Shown piece by piece: positions 1 through 10,729 of a stretch of 64,000 nt of DNA. The translations under genes were made by a program, and so were the position numbers. Location of the stretch: contig JAJOZX010000196.1 of the NCBI GenBank assembly GCA_023014485.1, positions 309,501 through 373,500 of the forward strand, written 5' to 3'. Source of the DNA: Bathynomus jamesi. Its lineage: Eukaryota; Arthropoda; Malacostraca; Isopoda; Cirolanidae. A model generated the notes under the pieces. The model saw only the letters and a list, made by a program, of their open reading frames with translations, was not told the DNA's origin and made no database searches. Within the stretch, counting starts at the first letter, position 1; every line of letters starts with the position of its first letter.

Positions 1-97
1 AACAATAAAACCTTTATCAGCTTGGCAGCACATGGAATTAATAGTAAATGTCAACAAAAGCAGTATGTTTTAGCCACCAAAAAATCTACCAGGTTCC

Positions 98-490
98 CAT
101 ACTCATGAAAACATTGCAATTGCGTTGACTTCTATATTGCAAGAATGGTCAATAGAGAGAGATCGTGTGCGTGCAGTTGTGCACAAATATGGCCGTAATA
201 TTACCAAAGCTGTTCGCGTTCTCAGAATGACTTTTGCTGCTTGTGCGAATCATACTTTAGCACTTGCAATTAATGAAGCCCTTCTTAGCCAGAAATCTGT
301 TTCAGATATATGTGCAATTGCACGCTGAATGTGATCGCATTTTACTCATTCATTTCTAGCCTGTGACGGCTTAATGAAATTCAGAAGCAACATGGAAGAC
401 AGACATTACTTGCGTGATTGTTCAGGTTTTAGATCCTCGTTTCAAATTTGCTTGCATTACAGTGCTCGAGTTTGTAAAAAATGAGATAAT
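98..490 (+). pseudogene. hAT transposase remnant
   Basis: A degraded stretch of hAT-superfamily transposase. The frame near 98-328 reads through the block that in hAT proteins spans W-x-I, the A-V-V-H region, N-I-x-K-A and then C-A-N-H-T-L, matching the hAT C-x-x-H-x-L block. After a stop near 328 the motif V-L-D-P-R-F-K-F appears at about 425-450, which in hAT proteins lies before the C-terminal dimerisation domain. No terminal repeats are visible and the 5' part lies outside the window. The N-terminal zinc finger and the dimerisation domain are not seen. It is a dead fragment abutting the Penelope-like sequence that follows. Confidence 0.6.
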
Positions 491-579
491 GTAATATAAA
501 TCATGGCGATGAAGCAACTGCTTTTGTTTCACGAGAAGATCAAGAACCTTCGAAAAAGAAGCCGAACCTTCGGGAACCT

Positions 580-1376
580 TCAGTTAACCAAAAACAATAT
601 GTGAGTTTGCCTTACATTACCGGCTTAGAAAGAGTAAAACCGTTGACGAAAGATTTTAAGTTTGCTTTGGCGTTCAAATATTCGTCTACCGTGAAAAGTA
701 AATTGGTTAGGAATAACGTTACAAAACAGGAACAAGCCTGTGTCTACAGCATTCCCTGTAAAAGTTGTGATTTAGTATACGTAGGAGAAACTGGAAGAAA
801 TATTGAAACCCGTATTAAAGAACACAAATATGCCTTCAGAAGTTGTAATACTAATGCCATTTTTTATCACGCTAGCCAAAATAATCATGCTATAGATTGG
901 GAATCAAGTAAGGCACTTTATAAATGTAATAATTATGTCAAAAGAAAAATAATAGAATCTGTATGTATAGAACAAGAAGATAATTTTAATTTGTGCGAAG
1001 GTACTTATAAGTTGGACCCTTTAATGAGATTCTTGGTCAAAAAATCCCTTTTTTCGGTAAAATGCAAACGGAATAATAAACGTAAATGTAAATGTAATAA
1101 TGGAAGTAATAAATGTGGAAATAAATATAAATGCAATGAATGTAATAATAAACATAATAAAATAAATGTAATAATTAGTGTAAAGGTAATAATAATAAAT
1201 GTTAAAAAAAAATGTAAATGCAATAATAAATGCCGTAATTATGTCAAAATAATAGAATCTGTATGTATAGAACAAGAAGATAGTTTTAATTTGTGCGAAT
1301 GTACTTATAAGCGGGACCCTGTAATAAAAATGCCCTTCCGGTGTCGGGAGAACGGGATCTAACCTAGGTGCGAATT
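580..1376 (+). pseudogene. Penelope-like retroelement, GIY-YIG endonuclease end
   Basis: The open frame 601-1362 holds the C-terminal GIY-YIG endonuclease of a Penelope-like element, the enzyme that nicks target DNA for reverse transcription. About residues 48-80 show V-Y-S-I-P-C-x-x-C followed by Y-V-G-E-T-G-R, then R-I-K-E-H: the VYS and YVG pairs stand for GIY and YIG, with the conserved Arg and Glu after them, and the Cys pair is typical of this clade. The RT domain is missing upstream. From about residue 160 the frame becomes AT-rich, Lys/Asn/Cys-biased low complexity, then repeats a segment of itself (955-1020 resembles 1251-1316). The reading frame has no ATG at 601, so it is a truncated 3' copy rather than a gene. 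Confidence 0.8.
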
Positions 1377-1547
1377 TCTTAATGGTTTCTGGATTGTTTC
1401 CTTCTCGCCTTTTTCATTCGTTTTTCGGTTTATAATTTCTGTATAATAAACAACAATGTAATAATCAATGTAATAATAAATTTATAATTTCTGTAATAAA
1501 TATTAATGAAATATTAAATGTAATAAATTTAATAACAAATGTAATAA

Positions 1548-2030
1548 TTATGTAAAAAAATAATAGAATCTGTATGTATAGAACAAGAAGATAGTTTTAA
1601 ATTTGTGCGAATGTACAGGGTGATCAAAAAGTAACGCAACCCATGGGAAAACGATTTATTTCAGAGCAAGTGCTGGAAGTGGGCACCGTTCTGTGCTTCA
1701 CACAAGTGGATACGGCGATTCATGTTCTTAAAGACCCTTTGCAACGTTTCCTGTGAAATTGCATCAACACACTTCTGAATCATCGCCTGCAACAGAAGGA
1801 AAAAATCAATTATGTGCGTTTCTCCATGGGTTGCGTTACTTTTTGATCACCCTATATTTATAAGCGGGTCCCTTTAATAAAAATGCCCTTCCAGTGTCGG
1901 GAGAACGGGATCTAACCTAGGTGCGAATTTCTTAATGGCCCCTAGACTGTTTTCCCTCTTGTTTTTGGTTCATTCGTTTTTCTGTATCCACCCGAAGAGG
2001 ATGCCAGTGGGCATCGAAACTGTTGTGGAA
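1548..2030 (+). repeat. Repeated 3' segment of the Penelope-like element
   Basis: The segment starting with ATAATAGAATCTGTATGTAT occurs three times (about 950, 1250 and 1562). The run ending in GGGAGAACGGGATCTAACC occurs at about 1345 and again at about 1900. The third copy is split by the MITE at 1616-1854. The unit is the 3' end of the PLE, so the element's tail was tandemly repeated before the MITE arrived. Confidence 0.65.
1616..1854. mobile_element. Tc1/mariner MITE (239 bp)
   Basis: Terminal inverted repeats of about 30 bp begin with AGGGTGATCAAAAAGTAACG at the left; the reverse complement of the right end is the same. A TA lies on both sides (1614-1615, 1855-1856), the mariner target duplication. 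Read on the minus strand, the interior keeps the C-terminal codons of a transposase (C-V-D-A-I, then R-R-I-H-L-C), so it is an internal-deletion derivative. It sits inside the PLE tail. Confidence 0.85.
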
Positions 2031-2384
2031 ATAAACTCTGTCTATTAGAGTGGGTTTTTATTATCAAATTTTGACCTTCACGTAGAAAAAAAAGTGAAGT
2101 TTTTGCATTTAGTTTTCTATTCTTTGCACCTAAACGCATGCGCAGTGGAGTTAAAAATACGTTGAAATTGTGACACAGTTTATTGAGTGTTCGTATTGAT
2201 AGGCTATCTCGAAAATAGGGGAAAACAATTGTTATATTTGTGCATTTATTAATTTATTCCATGTAAGCTTAGGTTTTTCATGCATTTATTAATTGTATTG
2301 ATTCAGCTTGGCCTTGGATAGTAAGGCCTCTAACCCTGAACTCTGAGCCTAGCCTTAGAACTAGACCTCTTGATATATAGTAGA

Positions 2385-3127
2385 CAGTGTCGGATTAAGA
2401 CCCTTTGGGTCCACTATGCATCAAGACTTTGGGAGCCCTTCCTCGTAGTTTGTAATGTTATAAAAAAACTATAGTATTATACTGAATAACTTTTTTTTTA
2501 ATATAACAACACTTTTTTAAAGGAATAATAAAACGCATAATACCAAAAACAGGATTATTGTTTTATTATTTCATTTACAATATACATTTTACAACATACA
2601 TTTGTCTGTGAAGTCCAAGCTTCTACCAAACAAGTGACTTGGATCATCCGAGTCACTTGATGTACGTAATGAAAAAATAATTATATTATGTTTTTAACAT
2701 TTATGATCGAAGTACATCCAAGAAAATGCCCTGAGTAAGCGAGATTCTTGACCTCTGATCGTAATGTTTGATATAACTATGCATAAAATTCACCTATAAG
2801 AAGGTCTAAATGGAAATAAGGGACGGGGAGCAAGAGTCGTGTGACCGGTGTGGCCGCCTGATAACATATGATGTGAATGTAAACAAACCTGTACGTGTAC
2901 GGAGTGGTATCTGGCAGCCACAGCCCTTTAAAAGTTTGAAATCGTGGTATATTAGCCTGATGGATTTTGGGGGTTTCTGGCCGCCAAAAAAAAAAACCTT
3001 TGTACTTATTTATTTATTCTTTTTGTGTCAATAATAATGACTATCTAACAGAACCTACGGGAACTCCCTAACCTTGGGGGCCTCTAGGCACGTGCCTTAA
3101 CTGTGCCTCTTGGGTAATCCGGCACTG
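2385..3127. mobile_element. hAT-type non-autonomous element (743 bp)
   Basis: The left end begins CAGTGTCGGATTA and the right end finishes TAATCCGGCACTG, an imperfect terminal inverted repeat in the hAT style. The flanks ATAGTAGA (2377-2384) and ACAGTAGG (3128-3135) match at 6 of 8 positions, as expected for an old 8-bp target duplication. There is no convincing ORF inside; the 74-codon frame at 2810 matches nothing I know. Confidence 0.7.
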
Positions 3128-3613
3128 ACAGTAGGCCAACTCTAGGAAGGAGTACGGTCCTGATGGTGTTTCTCCTGTTGTTCTCAAGAACAGTGCTTCT
3201 GGGCTGACACCCATGCCAAGGCAAACTCTTTCGTCATTGTCTTTCATCTGGTACTTTTCCTTCCTGCTAGAAGTCCGCTTTCATTCATTCTAAATGTTTA
3301 ATTACTGTGAAATGTCTTATGCATTAGACATTTCAAAATTTACAAAATTGGGACAATTAAACGGCTAACGAAACCTCTACTTCTATTTAGATTTTAGAGT
3401 GATAACTTTACGGTCACCTTTGGGATCACTCGTCGGTCAGGGTAAGTCTAGGTTATGTAGGCTAGTTGGCATTGTTATGGGTTGTAGAGGGCTAGGCTAG
3501 GCAGGCTGATAAGTGAAGTACGCGTAGGCCTAAACGGTATTGTCGTCACGGCAATCCGTTTTGATTTGGCAGCGAGCGAAGGAAGTTTTTATTGTTATTT
3601 TACGCGAGTTGTT

Positions 3614-4760
3614 ATGACACGTTTAACAGAAGAAGACAAGATTATCGTCAAACTTCTTTACAAGTAAAAAGATTTCGGTGCTAAAAGAATAGTAAAATAA
3701 TATCCTAATAGACATTGCTTTGTACATAGTGTGTCACGTTTGTTGAAAACATTTCGTGAAAGGGAAACTCGTGCAAAAAAGCCGGGAATTGGACGACCGC
3801 GTACAGTATACAAGGATCCCAGCAAACATTGAATCTGTAAGTGAACTTGTTTGCAGCCATGAAGACAATCCTCGTTCAAGTTTGAGAGTACGGAGAACTG
3901 CTAATCGTACCGGTATTAAAAAATGTTCAGTATAGTATAAAGTTTACAGAGAGGAGGGGCGACAAGCTTGACCTTCGGTAAATGAGGAATCATCGCAAGG
4001 AACATTTGAAAGGTTGAAAGTGTATCGAACTGCAAAGAAAGACCTTGTTCTAAAAATTTAAACGCTTCCAAGTGCATCGCATATCTGAACAGTCCAAAAT
4101 GAAACGTGTACAGTGTTGCCGTCGATTGTTTCGTGGTTTTAAGCCAAGTAACGACGTGTCTATCATTTGGTTTACGGATGAAAAAATTTCACTTTTGAAC
4201 GTCCTCGAAATACGCAAAACGATAGAGTGAACGCTAACGTAGGAGAAACGTCCCAAAAAGCAGTCTCTTTCGAGAGTGACATTGCTTCAGTCAGTCTGTG
4301 ATGGTTTCTGTTGGTATTTCTCGTTTAGGAAAAACGTCCGTTGTTTTCGTCGATAAAGGTGTGAAAACTGATTCGAACCATTACTGTGACGATATCTTGA
4401 GTGATGTATTGCCTGAAATTGAAAGTTACGATGAGAATTATATTTTTCAGTAAGGCGGCGCTCCATGGCATCGGTTCCGGCCCACCATTGCATACATGCA
4501 AGAACAATAACTGGATTTCATTGCGCCGGAAGATTGGCCACCAAATAGTCCGGAACTAAATCCAGTTGACTATTTCATATGGGGATGTTTAGTTGATGAA
4601 GTTTAAAGACAAACTATTCAAGATGTCAATCAACTTCGAGAATGAATTTTAACAACTCGGAATGAGCTCGATCAAGACACCATTTCTATAACAGGTCGCC
4701 AGTGGCGACAAGGCTATTGGTAATAATGGAAGATACATTGAACCCTTGCTGCGTTAATGT
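3614..4760 (+). pseudogene. mariner/maT-like transposase, broken
   Basis: Starting at the ATG at 3614, the frames piece together a mariner-group transposase. An N-terminal helix-turn-helix region (M-T-R-L-T-E-E-D-K) is followed by the G-R-P-R linker near 3795. The first catalytic Asp lies in F-T-D-E-K near 4175. The second catalytic position reads G-G-A-P near 4450, where Q-D-G-A-P is usual, so that Asp appears lost. The third lies in W-P-P-N-S-P-E-L-N-P-V-D near 4535-4570. Spacing between the last two positions is about 37 residues, the DD37D (maT) arrangement. Many stops and frameshifts and a SINE fragment at 3951-4026 interrupt it. No clear TIRs were found. Confidence 0.75.
3951..4026 (+). 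repeat. Short SINE-like repeat, copy 1
   Basis: A 76-bp block starting GAGGGGCGACAAGCTTGACC and ending GAACATTTGAAAGGTTGAAA. It recurs at 15002-15072 and, reversed, at 52310-52385. It interrupts the mariner transposase frame. It shares the AAGCTTGACCTTCG core with the dimeric tRNA-like SINE family of this window. Confidence 0.7.
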
Positions 4761-5160
4761 TTAATTCAATTTGTGTTTGATCATTGTAAACTTCTTTAAT
4801 GTTCAGCCGAGTCTCTAATTACCCTCCTTGTGAACTTTATTTTTTAACAACTATTGTTTAAGTTGAATTTGTAAAAAGAATACTCATCCGATTTAAATAA
4901 ACTACATCTCATTTTAAGGATAATATAAAGGATTTAATATGATTTCTGTTTCATTTAATTATCCCCAAATTATGGTTTTGTTGGACCACTGAAAAAGGGT
5001 GACCAATTCTTTTAGGACACAGTATAGGTATTAAAAGTTTATCAGAATTTCAGAATTAGATTCTGAGGTTGGTTTTTGGAGATTACTGAACTGTAAGACG
5101 TAGTCTTCTTCAAATTCTATTCAGTTTGAGTTGACAGAAACAGCTTTTACTGTTAAGTTT
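4760..5160. other. Unassigned AT-rich spacer
   Basis: Sequence downstream of the broken mariner; it may hold its degraded 3' end, but no inverted repeat could be paired. No coding signal seen. Confidence 0.4.
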
Positions 5161-5199
5161 ACGTATACATATATATATATATATATATAAACGGTCTTA

Positions 5200-5507
5200 A
5201 TGCGTCTCGGTGGTGTAGTGGTTAGTCACGCTAACTAAGAATCCATCGGCCCCGGGATCGAGACCCGGGCGGCGCGCAGCAAAACCCAGCTGCTCATCCT
5301 TCCACACAATAAAAATAAATTGGTTGGTAGATAAATGGGTACCCTGGGTAGCCTAGTGGTTAAGACGCTGGACTGCTGGTGGGGCGTGGTTCGGATTCCA
5401 CGTTAAAACTATAGGTCTAAGGTGGAGTGACAAGCTTGACCTTCGTCAGAATGAACAATTTGGGCGGAAGAAAAACAAAAGTTAATCAGGGTTTTATATA
5501 CATATAT

Positions 5508-5510
<3 letters not shown>
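5200..5510 (+). repeat. Dimeric tRNA-like SINE, copy 1
   Basis: Two tRNA-like units in tandem. Unit 1 (about 5203-5275) has an A-box-like TGGTGTAGTGG and a B-box-like GGATCGAGACC. After a linker with CCTTCCACACAATAAA, unit 2 (about 5337-5405) has A-box-like TAGCCTAGTGGTTAAG and B-box-like GGTTCGGATTCC. A 3' body follows (5410-5480) with AAGCTTGACCTTCGTCAGAA and GGGCGGAAG, then a TATATA tail. Three other copies lie at 10306-10586 (minus), 38928-39216 (plus) and 43174-43470 (minus). The internal pol III promoter motifs imply SINE biology; the dimer structure is read directly from the sequence. Confidence 0.85.
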
Positions 5511-5538
<28 letters not shown>

Positions 5539-5708
5539 TGAACTACGTACGAAAGCTTCACCAGTACTTTGACCCCTTATTGCTTGGCAATGCTGCTGTG
5601 AACTGCTCGTACCCTGAAATGGGCGTATGGGCGGAAGAGTGCTCTGTGTAAAAAAGGATGTTTGACTCCTAATACTTCCACTTAAACCATGAATGCATCA
5701 ATGATTTT

Positions 5709-5740
5709 ATACACACACACACACCCACACACACACACAT
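5709..5740. repeat. (CA)n microsatellite
   Basis: Run of CA dinucleotides with one CC interruption. Confidence 0.9.
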
Positions 5741-6330
5741 ACATCGCACCTTTTCCTTGTCTTTTGCAACTTTGCCGGTGAACCACCTCCTTCCAATCAC
5801 GACCGAATGAAAACATTACATTTCGTGTTTGCTCTTTACTGCTGCCTTGTGAACAACTTTGCTCCTCTTTATGCATGATCTCTTGCGGAGCGCGAAACCC
5901 AATTTGTGTTCGCCGTTGCTTCTATTCCCTCTTGGTTTAAATTAATCTATTTGATACGTTCAGTGGCATTTTATGTACGAAATAAATAAGTTCCCTTTTT
6001 TGTTTGTCTTTGTTTCACTAAACAATATAATCAGAGAATAGACGACGTTCTATCTTTACTTTACTTATATATATTAATATATATATATATTATATATATA
6101 TATATATATAATATATATATTGAAATTATAAAAGGTACAGACAGAGGTACAAAGACATAACTTAAAATCCCAATAAAAATAGAATTAAATTACGGTAAAA
6201 TTAAAATTAAAATGGTTAAAATTTAGATGGGATTAAAACCTATAGAAAAAAAAAGTTTACCCTTAATATAGTATGCAATACTGTAGTCCAGATCATTCAG
6301 TTCTGGACTTGACTTGAATTGGTAAATAGA
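5741..6330. other. Unassigned spacer with (AT)n at about 6066-6120
   Basis: AT-rich DNA with an interrupted TA tract. No coding or repeat family recognised apart from the microsatellite. Confidence 0.5.
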
Positions 6331-6337
6331 TTTTAGT

Positions 6338-7390
6338 AACCTAAGGTTACTTAGCTGATCTTTTTCCGTGTCTCATCTATCCTGTCCAACATGCTTTCAA
6401 ACACACACTTCTCTCCCTATCCCTCACTACATACACATCCATCTTACACACTACATAATCTTTTCAAAATTAAAAAAAAAAAATTATGATTCCACTTTTC
6501 ACTTCTCCACCCGCTTCCCAAAGCGTCCTTCACAACAGTCGCTTTATGATTCGCGTAGGACGGCTATGGGACACCTGACCTCTGATCTTTCTGCTATATC
6601 TGATTGGGGCAGAGAAAATCTTGTGGCTTTCAATGCCTCAAAAACTCAGTTCGTCCATCTGTCTATTCGTCACAATCTTCCACATGACTATCCCCTTATC
6701 TTCAACAACACACAACTCGATCCTTCCTCTTCTCTTAACATTCTTGGCGTTTCCTTTTCTCGTGATCTTTCCTGGAAAGATCACGTATACTCTCTTTCTA
6801 AAACAGCTTCTAAGAGGTTAGGTGTGCTGTACCGCCTCCGCAGTTTCTTCACCCCGACTCAATTGCTGTCTCTGTATAGGGGTCTTGTTCGCCCATGCAT
6901 GGAGTATGCTTCTCATGTGTGGGGTGGTTCAACCTACACAGCCATACTTAACCGGGTGGAATGAAAGGCTTTTCGTCTCATCAATTCTCCGCCTCTTACT
7001 GATTGTCTTCAATCTCTATCTCTCTTCGCCGCAATGTTGCCTCACTCTCTCTTTACTATCGTTATTATAACGGACACTGCTCTTCTGAATTCTCTAACTG
7101 CATGCCTCCTCTTTTAAGGAGAGCACGCAGTACCAGACTTTCTACACTTTCTCATTCCTTTTCTGTCCAACTATCTAATGCAAGGGTTAATTGGTATTTT
7201 CAGTCTTTCATCTCCTCAACCTGTCAACTCTGGAACAATCTTCCTCCTGTCTATGACCTCCCATCTTTCAAACGCAGAGTGTCTAGGCATCTCGAAAACC
7301 CCGGACCTTGATTTTGGCTCTCTTCTTCTTCTATGGGAGGGGCGCTTTTGCGGGCACTGCCCTTGGCCCCTCCTTCATGTATAAGAAAAA
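6338..7390 (+). mobile_element. LINE 3' portion, RT thumb and C-terminus (pseudogene)
   Basis: Two frames (about 6500-6964 and 7003-7311) join, across a stop at 6962 and a 1-2 base shift near 7020, into the end of a non-LTR reverse transcriptase. The N-terminal part has S-D-W-G and F-N-A-S-K-T-Q, the block just after the catalytic YADD, then L-N-I-L-G-V-S-F. Next come L-Y-R-G-L-V-R-P-C-M-E-Y-A-S-H-V-W-G-G and, at the end, L-W-N-N-L-P-P-x-Y and S-F-K-R-R-V-S-R-H-L. The fingers/palm domains and the endonuclease are absent (5' truncation). The 3' UTR ends CCCTTGGCCCCTCCTTCATG near 7380. This tail recurs at 11885-11995 and 56310-56400 on the minus strand, so it defines a family. It looks Jockey/CR1-related; the clade is not certain. 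Confidence 0.8.
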
Positions 7391-8985
7391 TATATGCTTT
7401 GTCCATAATATTAAAATGTGAAATGCTAAATGGATGGTTATGTTTTAAAAGATGATCCGGGATGGTTGAATTCGTTGGTTGGGCCAATTTAGAACCATTC
7501 CTGTGGGTCAACCCCGAATGCTGATCCATTCTGTATTTGAATTGGACGTATAAACACTAGACGAACGCAGTTATCTGGGTACAGAATCTTTATATAAAAA
7601 ATTATGAACCAATTGTCAGTTTATTATTAGTGAAATTAAATCTAAAATCGATTTGCGAAAAATATTTGGTCAAATCTTGGGGCAATTCTTTTACTAAATT
7701 TTACAGATTTTTAACTTTACAGTCATAAACCGAAAGGAAACATATTGCATTTGTTTAAACACAAATTACAGTTAATCTAGGACTATACTGATTACCTATA
7801 AGACCTTTTTAACTGATTTATTTAAAAGGTACAAAGGATAAGAATTTGTTCTGAACTATAATTTCCAGAAATTCCACATCGTTGTGAAAAGTGATGAATG
7901 AGGAACGCGTATGATAAGCCCTATGGAATAAGGTTCTAATTGAGTCGATCTTAAAATTAAAGGGAAACATATTAAGAAGTTGGTTGGCAGCCTCGTAAAA
8001 GCAACTTTCCTGAACGATGACTTTTCAAATTTACAGTCCTATCTTGTAATTTTAGATCACGAAATGATAAAGAGGAATGATCCTCATTTTCGTAAGTAAA
8101 TATTAATATTTGGATGTTGACTTTAAATAATTTAAAAACTCATCCGTATGGTTAATGTTATTAAATAAAATAAACGTGTCATCCACGAACACCAACATAA
8201 ACGTAAGGAAATAAAATTATGGTCTCTGCGTTTCTTTCCATCCTGAAGATACGGTTCCGAGGAAAAAACGTATTTGATGACCTACGAATATATATCAAGT
8301 ATTCCCCCAAAAATGTTAAAACAGAATAAAGGAAAGATCGAATCCGACCAAACCACAAAAACCCGATCGAACCACAAAAAGCAAACCGACTCGACCCAGC
8401 ATGAGCAAAGTGCTTATATAGAAATAACTGATAAAAGTTTAGTAAAAAATCAGGTCTGAAATGACCGTGACCTCCAGAAAGCAGTTATATTTAGGAGCCA
8501 GTAATCGGCAACGAGTACATACTACTAACTCCGAGAAAAACTTGGGCCCAACGTATTTTCTAGACACAATAAGACCAAGAAGGTAAAGTACTCAAAACCG
8601 CAATACTTAAAAAAAGAAAACCCCGTCATAAAACCTAATAATGACCAAACCCTTGCCAAAATTCATCACAAACTTTCCATCTCTCTCTACTCTTTAACTG
8701 CGAAAGCTTCCCATCGCATCAAAATGACTCATTCTCGCACTACCATTCATTAAGGAAGAATACGAGATATATATATTTTACCTTCAGTATTTCACGTATG
8801 CATCCGAAAGTGCAACTCCTTCAGGATATAAATTATACCAACCAATTACGAGAACGACGTCTAAATTGAGGGCAAATAAAAATCTCCTTTAAACAAAAAT
8901 CAAAAAAGTTTTAGGAAACCTTCAATGCCACAACGGAAACATTTATGAAAAACTGGAAATAAATTTTCGTTCGTCCTTTGCATAT
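7391..8985. other. Unassigned AT-rich interval
   Basis: About 1.6 kb without any frame, inverted repeat or tandem repeat I can support. The 61-codon frame at 8274 has no recognisable motif. Confidence 0.5.
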
Positions 8986-9041
8986 AAAAAATAATAATAA
9001 TAATAATAATAATAATAGCAATAATAATAATAATAATAATT
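8986..9041. repeat. (AAT)n microsatellite
   Basis: TAA/AAT triplets with one GCA interruption. Confidence 0.9.
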
Positions 9042-9128
9042 GATGATTAGTACTAAGAAATTAACGTGGTACTATCTTTAGAATAAATAAATATTACTGA
9101 ATAACAGCACAATATGGATGAACAAACA

Positions 9129-9578
9129 TTAGATTCTAATAGATTAAATTCTAATTAGATTCTAATAAATTACATTCTAATTAGATCCTAATAGATTCAA
9201 TTTTAATTAGATTCTAATAAATTAGATTCTAATTAGATTCTAATAGATTAAATTCTAATTAGATTCTAATAAATTAGATTCCAATTAGATTCTAATAAAT
9301 TAAATTCTACTTGGGTCTAATATATGAGATTTTAATTAGATTCTAATAGATTAAATTTAAATTAGATTCTGATAAATTAGATTCTAATTAGATTCTAATA
9401 AATTAAATTCTACTTGGGTTCTAATATATGAGATTCTAATTAGAGTCTAATAGATTAAATTTAAATTAGATTCTAATTAGATTCTAATAGATTAAATTCT
9501 AATTTGGTTCTAATATATGAGATTCTAATTAGATTCTAATAGATTAAATTCTAATTAAATTCTAATTAGATTCTAATA
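9129..9578. repeat. Minisatellite of ATTAGATTCTA-type units
   Basis: About 450 bp built from variants of AGATTCTAATTAGATTCTAA and AGATTAAATTCTAATT. Higher-order periods of roughly 50-60 bp are visible, marked by the variant TTGGGTTCTAATATATGAGA at about 9312, 9415 and 9505. AT-rich with no coding frame. Confidence 0.9.
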
Positions 9579-9981
9579 CGAATATGAAACATATAACGGG
9601 GCAAATCATTACAAAATTATGAAAAGCAAAATCTTTAAAACCAACTAACTGACAAAACGCGCAAACGAACATTTATATAAAATATAAAGACATATTTTCT
9701 CTCTGAAGCAAATTTCCTGTAGGAAATAAAATTTTTATGAGCTTTACCTTCATAGAAGGAAAAAATAGTGATAAAAGTTTAATAACGACTTGAAGGCAGG
9801 CGAATGGGCCTCTTTAGGAGCCATCAAGCAACAGAATTTTGCGCTTGATGACAAGACGCAAGGAAAAACAAATTATTTCCTATTTTTAGCTAATACCCGG
9901 CGAGGCATGTTATCTACATGGACTCCCTCAAGCCTGGCAAAGGCATAAAGGGTAGTTATACATGAAATGTATTAAACGAAG
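9579..9981. other. Unassigned spacer
   Basis: AT-rich DNA between the minisatellite and an (AT)n tract; nothing recognised. Confidence 0.4.
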
Positions 9982-9982
9982 C

Positions 9983-10012
<30 letters not shown>

Positions 10013-10013
<1 letters not shown>

Positions 10014-10237
10014 GGGTTGACAAAAGAAAATAGACTCCACGATAATTGTCCTCAATAACAAATGGTAACTTTCATCGATGGAATGTCAGAACGTGTGTCA
10101 CCTTTCATAATGAAAAAGGGGAAAAGCAGCACGATTCTAAATATATTGATTTAAAAATCTGTTACTATTCATTGACTTTTATTATCCAATCAAAAACTAT
10201 AGGGAAAAAAAAGGTGTCTATTTATTTTGTCAACCCT
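10013..10237. mobile_element. Tc1/mariner-like MITE (225 bp)
   Basis: The left end AGGGTTGACAAAAGAAAATA pairs with the right end ATTTATTTTGTCAACCCT in inverted orientation. Inside are diverged sequence and a poly-A run near 10204-10212. It abuts an (AT)n tract on the left. Confidence 0.75.
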
Positions 10238-10305
10238 ATGTACATACTCACAATTCTCTCCATTGGCGTGTATATAACCTTTGTTTTTTTATATATTTTA
10301 TATAT

Positions 10306-10583
10306 AACCTTTGGTTGACTTCCGCCCGAATTGTTCATTCTGACGAAGGTCAAGCTTTTCACTCTAACTTAAACCTACAGTTTAACGTGGAATCCGAACC
10401 ACGTCCCATCAGCAGCCCAGCGTCTTAACCACTAGGCCACCTAGGCTACCCATTTATCTACCAACCACTTTCTTTATTGTGTGGAAGGGTGAACAGCTGG
10501 GTTTTTGCTGTGCGCCGGCTACTCGGGTCTCGAACCCTGGGCCGATGGAATCGTAGTCAGCGACGCTAACCACCACCACCGAG

Positions 10584-10586
<3 letters not shown>
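10306..10586 (-). repeat. Dimeric tRNA-like SINE, copy 2
   Basis: Reverse-strand copy of the family. From the 5' end near 10586 there is an A-box-like GGTGGTGGTGGTTAGCG, a B-box-like GGTTCGAGACCC, the CACACAATAAAG linker, the second unit with GGCCTAGTGGTTAAGACGC and GGTTCGGATTCC, and the AAGCTTGACCTTCGTCAGAA body. It ends in TATATA toward 10306. An extra TATATAACCTTTG piece just downstream suggests a second partial tail. Confidence 0.85.
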
Positions 10587-10617
<31 letters not shown>

Positions 10618-10729
10618 AACAGATGTGAATGGGTTCAAACTAGGGAGGAAACACCTCACAATCTTAATGGTTTTGCTACCGATAATGTCCCTAGTTTCCT
10701 TCAGGGTTGCAAGGGACCTTAATATAGGG

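Noticed and set aside
1005..1275. Minus-strand hydrophobic frames opposite the Penelope-like element
   Set aside because: They arise from AAT-rich antisense text and have no independent support.
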